Shown one piece after another: positions 43,987 through 52,612 of a stretch of DNA of 64,000 bases (its first letter is position 1; each line of letters begins with the position of its first letter). A model generated the notes under the pieces. The model ran no database searches. It was not told the DNA's origin and saw nothing but the letters and a program-made list of their open reading frames with translations. Location of the stretch: contig CAVTHW010000007.1 of NCBI GenBank assembly GCA_963734625.1, forward strand, positions 1-64,000, in the 5' to 3' direction. The translations under genes were made by a program, and so were the position numbers. The stretch is from CAVTHW01 sp963734625 (GTDB lineage Bacteria; Acidobacteriota; Terriglobia; Bryobacterales; Bryobacteraceae).

Positions 43987-45830
43987 GGGGAGATCACCTC
44001 GATGGCATCCTCCTGGCAGGCCTGGCGGCACATGTCGCAGCGGGTGCACAGATTGTCGTCGATCTCGTGCCTTTCATAGGGGCGATAGGCGATGGCCTTC
44101 ACCGGGCACACCTGGGCGCACGAGGTGCAGCCGGTGCATTTTTCGTTTACGCGGTAGTGGATCAGCGCCGTGCAGCGACCGGCCGGGCAGCGCTTTTCGA
44201 GCAGGTGCGCCTGGTACTCCTCCGGGAAATAGCGCAGCGTGGTGAGGACCGGATTGGGCGCGGTCTGGCCCAGCCCGCACAGGCTCCCGCGGCTGACGTG
44301 GCCGGCCAGCAGTTCCAGGTTCTCCAGGTCGCCCGGCTTGCCTTGGCCCGCGCACAGCCGTTCGAGGATTTCCAGCATGCGCTTGGTGCCGATGCGGCAG
44401 AAGGTGCACTTGCCGCACGATTCGGCCTGCGTGAAACGCAGGAAGAAGCGCGCCAGGTCGACCATGCAGTCGGTCTCGTCGAGCACCACCAGGCCGCCGG
44501 ATCCCATGATGGCCCCGGTGCTGGCGAGCGCTTCGTAGTCGATGGGCGTGTCCGCCAGCCGCTCCGGGATGCAGCCGCCGGACGGCCCGCCGAGTTGCAC
44601 CGCCTTCAGCTTCCGGCCTTCCTTGATCCCGCCGCCGATGTCTTCGACCACCTCCCGGATGGTGATGCCCATGGGCACTTCCACCAGCCCGCCGCGGTTG
44701 ATCTTGCCGGCCAGCGCGAAGACCTTGGTTCCCTTGCTGCTTTCCGTTCCGAGCGCGGCGAATGGGCCGGCGCCGCGGCGCACGATCCACGGCACCGAGG
44801 CTAGCGTCTCGACGTTGTTGACCAGCGTCGGACGGCCGCGAAATCCTCGCTGGATAGGGTAGGGAGGCCGCAGCCGGGGTATGCCGCGCTGCCCTTCCAG
44901 CGACTGGATCAGGGCGGTTTCCTCGCCGCAGACGAACGCGCCGGCGCCCTCGCGAACCTCCAGGCGCAGCGAGAATGCGCTTCCTAGAATGCCTTGTCCG
45001 AGGAAGCCGCGCTGTTCGGCCTGCCGGATCGCTTCCCGCACGCGCTCGACGGCCAGAGGATATTCGGCGCGGATGTAGAAGATGCCTTCGGCGGCCCCAA
45101 TGGCGTAAGCGGCGATGGCCACGCCCTCCAGCACCCGGTGCGGGTCGGATTCGAGCACCAGGCGATCCATGAACGCGCCGGGATCGCCTTCGTCGCCGTT
45201 GCAGATGACGTACTTGTCGCCGGCGGGCTGCTGCCGCGCCATGGACCATTTCAAGCCGGTCTGGAAGCCGGCGCCCCCGCGCCCGCGCAGGCCCGAATTC
45301 GAGACGATCTGAATCAGCTCCTCCGGCGGCAATTGACGGAGGCATTTCTCGAGCGCCTGGTAGCCTTCGTGGGCGAGGTAGTCATCGATGTTCCGCGGGT
45401 CGATATTGCCGCAGTTTTCCAGGACGATGCGCTCTTGCTTGCCCAGGTAGCCGGCGGCGGCGCCGCTGCGGCGGTCCATCTTGAATTCGGCGAGTTGCGG
45501 CCGCGTTCCGTCTTTCTGAAACAGGCCCGTTACGCGGTCCGCCGTCCAGCGCAGCCGCGTCAAAAGCGGGCCCGGCCGCACGTGCCGCCTGACGATGCTT
45601 CGCGCGGCCTCGGCGGTGACGTTGCCGTACAGCGCGGCGGCTCCGCCCATCTCGATCACTTCCACCAGCGGCTCGCGATGGCACATGCCATTGCAGCCCA
45701 CGGCCTTCACCACCGCCCCGCCGCCGGCCTTCCGCGTCTCGTCTACCACGGCCGCCCGCACCGCTTCCGCCCCGCCGGCGATGCCGCAGGAACCCAGGCC
45801 GATCCGGATTTCGACGTTCTTGCCGCTCAT
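43983..45830 (-). CDS. NuoF-like FMN/NADH-binding subunit with ferredoxin tail
   Basis: A 615-residue flavoprotein. An N-terminal thioredoxin-like [2Fe-2S] domain (GLGSCGIAGGA ... GCNGMC) appears to lack one of the four cysteines. The NuoF core has the nucleotide loop GRGGAGFQTGLKW, the FMN-binding CNGDEGDPGAFMDR and VCGEETALIQSLEGQRGIPR, an SLBB domain, and the 4Fe-4S site ESCGKCTFCRIGTKRM. Two [4Fe-4S] clusters sit at the C-terminus (CTGCTSCAQVCPVKAI; CTRCDMCRQACQEDAI). This is the HydB/HndC-type architecture of NAD(P)H-linked hydrogenases and formate dehydrogenases; no hydrogenase is visible here. It overlaps both neighbours by four bases. Confidence 0.93.
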   Translation of the reverse strand: MSGKNVEIRIGLGSCGIAGGAEAVRAAVVDETRKAGGGAVVKAVGCNGMCHREPLVEVIEMGGAAALYGNVTAEAARSIVRRHVRPGPLLTRLRWTADRVTGLFQKDGTRPQLAEFKMDRRSGAAAGYLGKQERIVLENCGNIDPRNIDDYLAHEGYQALEKCLRQLPPEELIQIVSNSGLRGRGGAGFQTGLKWSMARQQPAGDKYVICNGDEGDPGAFMDRLVLESDPHRVLEGVAIAAYAIGAAEGIFYIRAEYPLAVERVREAIRQAEQRGFLGQGILGSAFSLRLEVREGAGAFVCGEETALIQSLEGQRGIPRLRPPYPIQRGFRGRPTLVNNVETLASVPWIVRRGAGPFAALGTESSKGTKVFALAGKINRGGLVEVPMGITIREVVEDIGGGIKEGRKLKAVQLGGPSGGCIPERLADTPIDYEALASTGAIMGSGGLVVLDETDCMVDLARFFLRFTQAESCGKCTFCRIGTKRMLEILERLCAGQGKPGDLENLELLAGHVSRGSLCGLGQTAPNPVLTTLRYFPEEYQAHLLEKRCPAGRCTALIHYRVNEKCTGCTSCAQVCPVKAIAYRPYERHEIDDNLCTRCDMCRQACQEDAIEVISP

Positions 45831-46714
45831 GCAGGACTCGGGCTCCTAATGCCGTCCAGCGCTTCGCACGCAGTGGCGGGGGTCAGCTTACCGACCGCCT
45901 GGCCGTTGACCATCATCACCGGCGCCAGGCTGCAACAGCCCAGGCAGGCCACTTCGTCCACCGTGAACATCCGCTGCGGATCGGTGTCGGCGCCGTCGGG
46001 AATCTCCAAACGCCGGCGCAGCTCTTCGGTGAGCTGCCGCGCGCCGGAAACGTGGCACGCTGTTCCGTGGCAGACCCGGATCAAGTTCCGGCCCATCGGC
46101 GAGCGGCGGAACTGGGAGTAGAACGACGACGTGCCCGCAATCTGCGCGGGAGTGATTTCCGTCAGCTCGCAGACGCGCTTGAGGGCGTCGTCGGGGAGAT
46201 AGCGATAGTACGACTGAATGGCTTGCAGAATGGGGATGGCCGCTTCCTTCGAGCGTCCTTGCTGTTGGACGATCCGTTCCACGAACGCCGCCGCCAGTTC
46301 CTCTTCGCCGTTGGTGGCCGCGGGACGAGCTAAAGCATGTCCCACTTTGGGGCCGGCCTTGAGCTGTATCAGCCGGTCCATGGGCAGCGGACGGCGGCCG
46401 GGCGAGGCCTCCAGCCACTTGGCGGAAGCGATAAAGAGCGCCGAGGCCGCAATCAGTACGATCGCGATAACGCCGTCCAGCTTCTTGCGCCGCTCGAGAG
46501 CCGCGGTGATGCGTTTGTGCTCGGCTTCGAGCTTGGGCGCGACCGAAGAGTCCTGCCGGACTTTCTTCTTAAGATCCTCGACGATCCGGGCGTCCCTGGG
46601 AGCCATGATCCGGGCGGCCACATAGCTCGCCGTGAGAATCAGCACGCACACCACGACGACCGAGGCGCCGATTGACGCCGCCCGCCGCACCCGCTTGGTC
46701 CAGTCCGGGTTCAT
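45827..46714 (-). CDS. membrane-anchored NuoE-like [2Fe-2S] subunit
   Basis: A 295-residue protein with an unusual N-terminus: two transmembrane helices (VVVVCVLILTASYVAARIM and GVIAIVLIAASALFIASAKW) separated by a charged coiled coil. The C-terminal half is a NuoE domain, with helical part AFVERIVQQQGRSKEAAIPI and the four cluster cysteines in VCHGTACHV (C-x4-C) and ACLGCCSLAP (C-x3-C). Normal NuoE is soluble and about 160-170 aa. The anchor would hold the NuoEF flavoprotein at the membrane. The ATG overlaps the stop of the NapH-like gene (TCATGA). Confidence 0.9.
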   Translation of the reverse strand: MNPDWTKRVRRAASIGASVVVVCVLILTASYVAARIMAPRDARIVEDLKKKVRQDSSVAPKLEAEHKRITAALERRKKLDGVIAIVLIAASALFIASAKWLEASPGRRPLPMDRLIQLKAGPKVGHALARPAATNGEEELAAAFVERIVQQQGRSKEAAIPILQAIQSYYRYLPDDALKRVCELTEITPAQIAGTSSFYSQFRRSPMGRNLIRVCHGTACHVSGARQLTEELRRRLEIPDGADTDPQRMFTVDEVACLGCCSLAPVMMVNGQAVGKLTPATACEALDGIRSPSPA

Positions 46715-47667
46715 GATTTGACCGCCAGCGATCCATGGCGGGGACAGGCTGCGAAGCACCGCGCGCAGTACAGGCATTTCGGCCGCACAATGCGCATCTT
46801 CTCGATGGCGCCATAGGGACACGCTTCCTGGCACAGTCCGCAATCCAGTTCCTTGTTCGGGGTGATGCTGGGGCCGCGGCCGGCCAGCCGGGTCAGCCAT
46901 TCCAGCAAAACGCCGTAGGGGCACAGGTAACGGCAGTAGGGCCGCCCCACGAACATGCCCAACACCAGGACGGCCGCGCCGATATACAGCATGTGGGCAA
47001 AGCCCGTGCGACGGAAGAAGCCGATGAAGGGGTCGAAGCGGCAAATGACGAACTCGCGCGCGGCAAACGGCTGCACGGCCAGCCAGATCGCCAGGCCGAG
47101 ATAGACGTACCTCAGCAGGCCCAGCGCCCGATCAAGGCGGCGCGGAACCTGCACTGGTTTCAGAACCACCAGTTCCTGGATGGCGCCCAGCGGGCAGACG
47201 CCCCCGCAGAAGGCCCGCCCGAAGAACAACGCCACCAGCAGCGGCAGGAAGAAGATCGCCGTGACCACGATGGGAATCGAGTAAAGCGGATCGGTCAGGG
47301 CCAGCGCGACGTTTTGAATGGAGCCGATGGCGCATATGCAGCCTTCCCGGTAGAAGCCGAAATAGCCCAGGCAGGCCACCGTCAGCACCAGCACCCACAT
47401 CCGGCTGCGCCGGGACAAAACCACCCAGACCGAGACCCCCATCACGGCGGCCAGCAGAAACACGTCCAGCACTTCCAGCCAATAAGACCGCGGCTTGGGC
47501 TTCTGCACCGGGGGCGTGACGTACCCGCCGCCGATGCTATCCGGCTGCGGGGCCACCTGCACCGGGCGTTCGTAGGGCAGGGACTGGCCGGCCGCGCTGG
47601 CGGCGAACAGCAGTATCAAGCCGGCCAGTGCCATCAGGAGTGCAATCGTGAGCGGTCTAATGGGCAT
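46711..47667 (-). CDS. NapH-like membrane polyferredoxin
   Basis: A 318-residue membrane protein with five to six helices. NapH-type cysteine blocks are CGGVCPLGAIQEL and CRYLCPYGVLLEW at helix ends. They are followed by two cytoplasmic [4Fe-4S] clusters (CGLCQEACPYGAI; CLYCARCFAACP). Relatives (NapH, RdxA/CcoG, MauN) pass electrons between quinol or ferredoxin and periplasmic redox proteins. A signal-like first helix and a proline-rich periplasmic loop (VQVAPQPDSIGGGYVTPPVQ) are present. The ATG at 47667 is chosen because the longer ORF overlaps the preceding gene. It overlaps the NuoE-like gene by four bases. Confidence 0.9.
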   Translation of the reverse strand: MPIRPLTIALLMALAGLILLFAASAAGQSLPYERPVQVAPQPDSIGGGYVTPPVQKPKPRSYWLEVLDVFLLAAVMGVSVWVVLSRRSRMWVLVLTVACLGYFGFYREGCICAIGSIQNVALALTDPLYSIPIVVTAIFFLPLLVALFFGRAFCGGVCPLGAIQELVVLKPVQVPRRLDRALGLLRYVYLGLAIWLAVQPFAAREFVICRFDPFIGFFRRTGFAHMLYIGAAVLVLGMFVGRPYCRYLCPYGVLLEWLTRLAGRGPSITPNKELDCGLCQEACPYGAIEKMRIVRPKCLYCARCFAACPRHGSLAVKS

Positions 47668-47677
47668 GCGGCTCGGC

Positions 47678-48295
47678 TTAAGTATGAGATCCGAGCGGTA
47701 CAAAGTCGAAAGCTCCTTGAATCGGCACCTGGCGGACGGCGTCTTTGGGACAGGCGGTCGAGATGGCGCAGCTGTTGCAGTCCACGCACAGATTATTCCG
47801 CACCCTCAATACGATGGATCCCAGCCCCAAGGGCTCCTTGCAAGCCATGACACACTTGCCGCAGCCATCGCACTTGACCTCGTCGATAACGTACTCGTAG
47901 AAGTTGTTGGCGGGGTCCTCGGGATCGACCTCGCCGATTGCCTTGCGCGTTATGGCGTCGCGCGGGCACAGCTTCTCGCTGGGCAGACCCTTCTCGTCCA
48001 CCGCGCTGGTGACGTTGAAATACGCCGGGCAAATGTTGCACCGCCCGCACCTGGAAAACTCGTTGACCGCCCGCACGGCGGACCGCGACACGACGCACTC
48101 GGTGGTGCACAAGGCGCACGCCTCGACGCCCGATACGCCCAGTCGGCTGTTGATGCACTTGGCCGCATCGACGTTCCAGACGACCTGTCCTTCGGCCTTG
48201 CGAACCAGGAAGAACGCGGTGCCGCCCAGCCCCAGCGCCGCCGCTCCGCGGGCCACCTTGACCAGTGCGCCGCGCCGTGTCATTTGATCGCTCAT
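47678..48295 (-). CDS. Tat-type periplasmic ferredoxin (NapG/MauM-like)
   Basis: A 205-residue protein with a twin-arginine-like leader (MTRRGALVKVARGAAALGLG) and multiple cysteine clusters: ACALCTTECVVSRSAV, CGRCNICPAYFNV, KCDGCGKCVMACKEPLGLGS and CVDCNSCAISTACPKDAV. This suits up to four [4Fe-4S] centres, as in NapG. The leader suggests export of the folded protein to the periplasm, facing the NapH-like partner encoded next. It overlaps the NHL-repeat gene by four bases. Confidence in an iron-sulfur electron carrier is high; the precise partner is inferred. Confidence 0.9.
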   Translation of the reverse strand: MSDQMTRRGALVKVARGAAALGLGGTAFFLVRKAEGQVVWNVDAAKCINSRLGVSGVEACALCTTECVVSRSAVRAVNEFSRCGRCNICPAYFNVTSAVDEKGLPSEKLCPRDAITRKAIGEVDPEDPANNFYEYVIDEVKCDGCGKCVMACKEPLGLGSIVLRVRNNLCVDCNSCAISTACPKDAVRQVPIQGAFDFVPLGSHT

Positions 48296-49134
48296 GCTGC
48301 CCCCGCTTCCCCGGCTCGCGGCTCGAAAACGAAGATTTGAAGCTTCACCGTATCGGCCACATGAACCCGGCCGCGCGAGCCGGCGGCGATGCTCATGTTC
48401 TTGCAGTTGGGATCGAAGACGCCGGCGGCGATCACGGCCATCAGCTTCCCGCCGGAGTCGTAGACCTTGGCGCGCGGGCCGGCTTTTTCGGTGACCCAGA
48501 TCCGGGCGCCGTCGGTCACGGCCAGGTTGGTGGGATTGCAGCAGCCCGAAAATCCCGCCGGATCGCGCCCGTCGAAGCGTCCGAAATACCCGAGCAGTTC
48601 GCCCTCCGGAGTGTAGCGCTCGACGCGGTGCTTGCCCGGGTTGGCGGCGTGGAGGATGCCCTTGGCGTCCACGCCGAAATCCACCACGCCGTTGGGAATC
48701 AGGAACCCGTTCATCCGGTTGTCTTTGCCGATGTTGTTAAGGTACTTGCCGCCGGCGTCGTAGCGGCGGATGCAGCGGTCCCTGGCGTCGGCGAGGAAGA
48801 TATTGCCTTTGGAAAATCCGATCGCCGTCACCAGGCCCATGCGCTCCTGGTCGCGCCAGGTGTCGGTGAGGCGGCCTGTGCTGTCGAAGATCTCCACCTG
48901 TCCGGCCTGGCCGACAAACACCCGGCCATCGCCGGATACGGCCACCGCCAGGCCCGGCTTGGCGGTGCTCCAGCGCCGCCGCAAACGGCCGGTGTCGTCG
49001 AAGACCTTGATTTCCCGGTCTCCCGCCGCGAAGACGAAGTCCAGCCGGTCGACGGCGATGCCGCGCAGGGTGGCGGCGAAGCGATCGCCTTCCGCGCCCT
49101 TTCCGGCCAGCAGTCGCACCTGACTGTATTGCAT
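48292..49134 (-). CDS. NHL-repeat beta-propeller protein
   Basis: A 280-residue protein made of six NHL-type repeats (for example LVTAIGFSKGNIFLADARDR; NGVVDFGVDAKGILHAANPG). No signal peptide is evident at the chosen ATG, so its location is uncertain. NHL propellers serve as binding platforms or sensors. A CC pair occurs in SGCCNPTNLAV. It overlaps the ferredoxin gene by four bases and begins 12 bases after the PQQ-like gene stop, so it belongs to the electron-transfer operon and may be a scaffold or electron-partner-binding subunit. The role is inferred only. Confidence 0.82.
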   Translation of the reverse strand: MQYSQVRLLAGKGAEGDRFAATLRGIAVDRLDFVFAAGDREIKVFDDTGRLRRRWSTAKPGLAVAVSGDGRVFVGQAGQVEIFDSTGRLTDTWRDQERMGLVTAIGFSKGNIFLADARDRCIRRYDAGGKYLNNIGKDNRMNGFLIPNGVVDFGVDAKGILHAANPGKHRVERYTPEGELLGYFGRFDGRDPAGFSGCCNPTNLAVTDGARIWVTEKAGPRAKVYDSGGKLMAVIAAGVFDPNCKNMSIAAGSRGRVHVADTVKLQIFVFEPRAGEAGAA

Positions 49135-49146
49135 AACCTGTCCCGC

Positions 49147-50414
49147 CTACGCGCCGCGCACGTCGATGCACACCATCTTGGTTAAGTCCCTCAGCACCAG
49201 CTTGCCATCCGACAGCGCCATCGGCCCCCACACGTCCTGTCCGTTGAGCACCTGGGCCTTGGCCAGTTCCTTGTACTCGGTGGTGCTTGCCTCGAGCAAG
49301 CGGAGCATGCCGGTGTCGCCATCCAGGACAAAGAACATTCCGTCGGCAAGCAGGAAGCTGCCCAGGCCGAAAGAGGCCTTCCCCTCGCTGGTCCAGACTT
49401 CTTTGCCATCGAAGCTCAGGCAGGTGAACAGGCCCCGGCGCTTCTTGCCGACAGCAAACATGTGGCCCTTGTAAACAATCGGAGTGTGCAATTCCGAGTT
49501 CCACTCATTCTTCTTCATGTCCCAGACGCTCTCGGCCTTAAAAACGTCGCCTGTGCGCCGCACCCGGATCATCACGCTTCCCGCGTCGTAGCTGCCGGTC
49601 ATGAAGACCCGTTCCCCGTCTACGGCGATCGGGGATGGCGCGACGACGACGTTGAACCTGCGGCCAAACTCCCACAGCAGCTTCCCATCCGTGGGAGAAA
49701 CCCCGAGCGGGCCCTTGAGCGTTCCATAGAGGTACTGCCTGACGCCCCCCAGGACGACCGGCATCACGGAAACGTGCGACAGCGCGTGTTTCCCGACGTT
49801 CGGCGTCCGCCAAATCTCCTTGCCCGTGGCTTTGTCCAGCGCGACCATGAGGGCGGTGCCGCCGCCGACGCCGATGATGATCCGGTTAGCTTCCTGCAGC
49901 GGACACTGGCCGTTGTACCAGGAAGGAATCGTGCTCTCGTATTCCGTGACCAGGCTCTTGCGCCAGATCTGTTTGCCGGTCTTGGCGTCCAGGCAGTGCA
50001 GCACGCACTTGGGGTCCAGCGAGATGACGTACCGGCCGTCGACGACCGGAACCGTGCGTGTAATCGCGTGGTTGGGGCGGATTTCGCGGTTTTCCCGGAA
50101 TTGCCAGATTTGCTTGCCGTCGGCGAAAGACCGGCAGTTGACGCATCCAATCGGATTTCGCCTCGTCGTAGTCGTGGTGGTAGACGCGGCCGCCGACAAT
50201 CGCGGCTCCCGCATAACCCTGGGCCACCGGGACCGACCACAGAACCTTGGGTCCGCCGGCGGGCCATTTGCGCAGCAGGCCCGTCTCCTTCGATGCGTTG
50301 TCCCGGTCCGGCCCGCGAAATTGCGGCCAGCTCCAGCCCTTGCGCGGCCGGCAAAAGGGACGTGAGACCCAAGGAACCGACACCAATAATCCAGTCCCGT
50401 CGTGTGTGCGTCAA
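49147..50414 (-). pseudogene. PQQ-like (BamB-type) propeller protein, two frame breaks
   Basis: The protein can be reconstructed over three frames. A TTG start at 50414 with GGAGG six bases upstream opens a leader (THTRRDWIIGVGSLGLTSLL). After a shift near 50338 it reads WSWPQFRGPDRDNASKETGL, the hallmark opening of acidobacterial PQQ-like propellers. After a second shift near 50140 it continues CVNCRSFADGKQIWQFRENR to a normal end at 49147, with PQQ-type repeats (LDAKTGKQIWRK; LDKATGKEIWRT). The twin-arginine-like leader suggests export. As given it is broken; if the shifts are sequencing errors it is an intact gene of about 420 residues in the operon. Confidence 0.8.
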
Positions 50415-50474
50415 AACCCGCCTCCTCGCGCGACCCAGGAAAAATGCCCTTTCTAGCAATTATATCGCGAAATC

Positions 50475-51075
50475 CTAAGCCCACACGCCTGCCGATCTCG
50501 CTGCGGGACAGAGGCAGATTCCCGAGAAAATCGGCATGGCTGCGGCCGGACCGGTAGTCCGGCTGGCGGGATGGCTGTTTTAGGTATCTCTCAACCCATC
50601 GCGGTTCGAAGGCGTATAGCAGGGTGCCGTGGTGGAGCAGCGCTTGGTGGCCGCGGCGCTGGGCGTTGCCGGATACTTTGCGTCCTCCAATCGCCAGGTC
50701 CGAGACGCCGCGGATCTCCAGTCCCGGGACGGCCAGCGCCCGGGCGAGGCATCCCAGGATCAGCGAGTAGCTAGAATTTACATGGCGAAGCCTGGGATGC
50801 CGCTCGAGCGAGAGCAGCAAAGAGAAACTGATGCACCCGGGCCCGAGCAGCACGGCGCCGCCTCCGGAGTCGCGCCGTAGAACGGCGACGCCGTCCTCGG
50901 CGCAGGCCTCCTCCTCCACTTCGTTTGAGACCACGCCCGAACGCCCTAGCACCACCACCGGCGCCGCACTCTCCCACAACCGCAGCGTCTCTGCTTCCGC
51001 TCCGCCTTCGACAGCGTGGAACAGAGCCGTATCGAGCGCGAGATTTTCCTCCGCGTGTTGCGGCAGGCTGAGCAT
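50475..51075 (-). CDS. lipoate-protein ligase A-like protein
   Basis: A biotin/lipoate-ligase-fold protein (LplA/LipM type), about 200 residues. Motifs: AEENLALDTALF at the N-terminus; AVLRRDSGGGAVLLGPGCIS, the lipoyl-AMP-binding loop (RRxSGGG); IGGRKVSGNAQRRGHQALLH, with the catalytic lysine (GRKVSGNAQ); then HHGTLLY and SGRSHADFLGNLPL. Such enzymes attach lipoate or octanoate to carrier domains. No stop closes the frame: it reads on into the PQQ gene, and the nearest sensible stop (50475-50477) needs a one-base shift. ATG 51138 is an alternative start. It is divergent from a GcvH-like gene, its likely substrate. Confidence 0.85.
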
Positions 51076-51127
51076 TTGGCGCGTCTCGTGAGGAACAGGG
51101 GATAATAGCACGGCGGGTCCGTAATCG

Positions 51128-51597
51128 ATGAGTGCCATTTCGTATCAGCGGGGACGGTTCGCCACGCGGCTGCCGGCGATCGCCGGTACACCGCGTCGCA
51201 CTACTGGCTGCGGGAGGAGTCAGAGGGGGTCTGGCGCGTCGGCTTCACCAAACTCGCCGCCTGGCTGTTGGGCGACCTCGTCGAGCACGAGTTCACCATT
51301 CCCGCCGGCTCAATGCTGGCAGTGGGCCAGGAAATCGGTTGGGTGGAGGGACTGAAGGCGCTCAACACCGTCTACTCCGTGGCGGAGGGCGAGTTCCTCG
51401 GCGGAGGCGACGAGATTCGAAGCGACATTACGCTTATCGAGTCGGACCCCTACGAGCGGGGGTGGCTCTACCGGGTCCGCGGCACGCCGGCGCCGGACAC
51501 CTTCGATGTCCACGGTTATATCGCCGTCCTGGATGAGACCATCGACGAGGTGCTGCGCGACCGCCAGGAGGAATGTGGAGGGCCGTATGCGGGCTGA
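51128..51597 (+). CDS. GcvH-like lipoyl carrier protein, frameshifted
   Basis: A lipoyl-domain protein of about 156 residues. The ATG at 51128 opens SAISYQRGRFATRLPA. The frame then changes near 51170 and continues DRRYTASHYWLREESEGVWR, GFTKLAAWLLGDLVEHEF, then GQEIGWVEGLKALNTVYSVA with the lysine expected to carry lipoate. It ends DPYERGWLYRV plus a C-terminal extension. The pattern is that of the glycine-cleavage H protein, but no gcvT/gcvP is nearby. GcvH-like proteins also act as stand-alone lipoate carriers. It is divergent from the ligase gene (52 bases apart) and overlaps the CobW-like start. Confidence 0.83.
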
Positions 51598-52600
51598 TTA
51601 CATCATGGTGGGCGGGTTCCTGGGCGCCGGGAAGACCACCGCCCTGTTGCGCCTGGCGCAACATTTGACCGCTCAAGGGCGGCGCGTCGCGCTGATTACC
51701 AACGACCAGAGCCGCGGGCTCGTCGATACGGCTCTTGCCGCCTCCCACGGCTTTCCCGTGGAAGAGATAACCGGCGGCTGCTTCTGTTGCCGCTTCGACT
51801 CGCTGATCCAAGCCGCCGAACGGCTGGCCCGCGGGGCCCGGCCCGATGTCCTGCTGGCCGAGCCGGTGGGAAGTTGCACCGACCTGCGAGCGACCGTCCA
51901 GCATCCGCTGCGGCGGATGTATGGCGACCACTTCAGGGTCGCGCCGCTCAGCGTTCTTGTCGATCCCATCCGCGCGCTCCGCGTACTCGGGCTGGAGCCG
52001 GGCAGGACTTTTTCCGACAAGGTTCTGTATGTATACCGCAAGCAGTTGGAAGAGGCGGATATCATCGTCACTAACAAGTGCGACCTGGCGAGCCGCGGGC
52101 AATTGGATCGCCTCGAAAGCGCGTTGCGCGAGCGTTACCCGCAGGCCGAGCTGTTCCAGGTGAGCGCGGGCGAAGGGACCGGGCTGGACCCCTGGTTCGC
52201 CGCTCTCACCGCCGAACAGGGGTCTCGCGCGGCGCCTGACGTCGATTATGGCCTTTACGCCGAGGGCGAAGCGCTGCTGGGATGGCTGAACGGCACGATC
52301 CGCCTGTCCGCGGCCGGGCCGTTCGACGGCAACCTGTTCGTTTTGGAGTTGACCCGCCGAATTCGCGGCAGGCTGGCCGCGGAGTCTGTCGAGATCGCCC
52401 ATCTCAAGATGACGCTCGCGCCGGACGGCCAACTGATTCTGAACTTGCGGGCCGAGGGCCCTCCCGAGGTCCTTCGCCGGGCCGTGGAAGAAGCCCTGGC
52501 GGCCGGCGCGTCGGCAGCAGGAGTCCGCGCCGAGGCGCAACAGATTGAGTGCTTCCGCCCTGCCCGGCCCATTCCGACGCATCGCCTGAAGGCGGTGTAG
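51587..52600 (+). CDS. CobW/G3E-family P-loop GTPase
   Basis: A 337-residue GTPase. Walker A is VGGFLGAGKTTALL; the metal-binding C-x-C-C motif is GGCFCCRFDS; the base-recognition motif is TNKCDL. The ATG at 51587 has GGAGGG four bases upstream and overlaps the end of the GcvH-like gene, so the two are coupled. G3E proteins deliver metals to enzymes (HypB, UreG, CobW, ZNG1). The C-terminal CobW-C-like part is short. Its partner could be a metalloprotein of the adjacent redox operon; this is inferred from position only. Confidence 0.9.
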   Translation: MRADYIMVGGFLGAGKTTALLRLAQHLTAQGRRVALITNDQSRGLVDTALAASHGFPVEEITGGCFCCRFDSLIQAAERLARGARPDVLLAEPVGSCTDLRATVQHPLRRMYGDHFRVAPLSVLVDPIRALRVLGLEPGRTFSDKVLYVYRKQLEEADIIVTNKCDLASRGQLDRLESALRERYPQAELFQVSAGEGTGLDPWFAALTAEQGSRAAPDVDYGLYAEGEALLGWLNGTIRLSAAGPFDGNLFVLELTRRIRGRLAAESVEIAHLKMTLAPDGQLILNLRAEGPPEVLRRAVEEALAAGASAAGVRAEAQQIECFRPARPIPTHRLKAV

Positions 52601-52612
52601 TAACCTATCTAT

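Noticed and set aside
44994..46121. Long plus-strand ORFs opposite the NuoF/NuoE genes
   Set aside because: The opposite strand carries unmistakable NuoF and NuoE motifs with overlapping start-stop junctions; these are shadows.
49147..51138. A single 663-residue ORF reading as a lipoate ligase fused to a PQQ-like propeller
   Set aside because: The middle of the ORF (about 50140-50475) is out of frame with the propeller's conserved N-terminus and signal peptide, which are visible in two other frames. The fusion is an artefact of indels.
50475..51597. GcvH-L / macrodomain / sirtuin ADP-ribosylation operon
   Set aside because: Neither a macrodomain nor a sirtuin gene occurs nearby.
41884..52600. 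Lipoate-dependent sulfur oxidation (sHdr-LbpA) locus
   Set aside because: No HdrA, HdrB or HdrC-like genes and no LipS-type lipoyl synthase are present.
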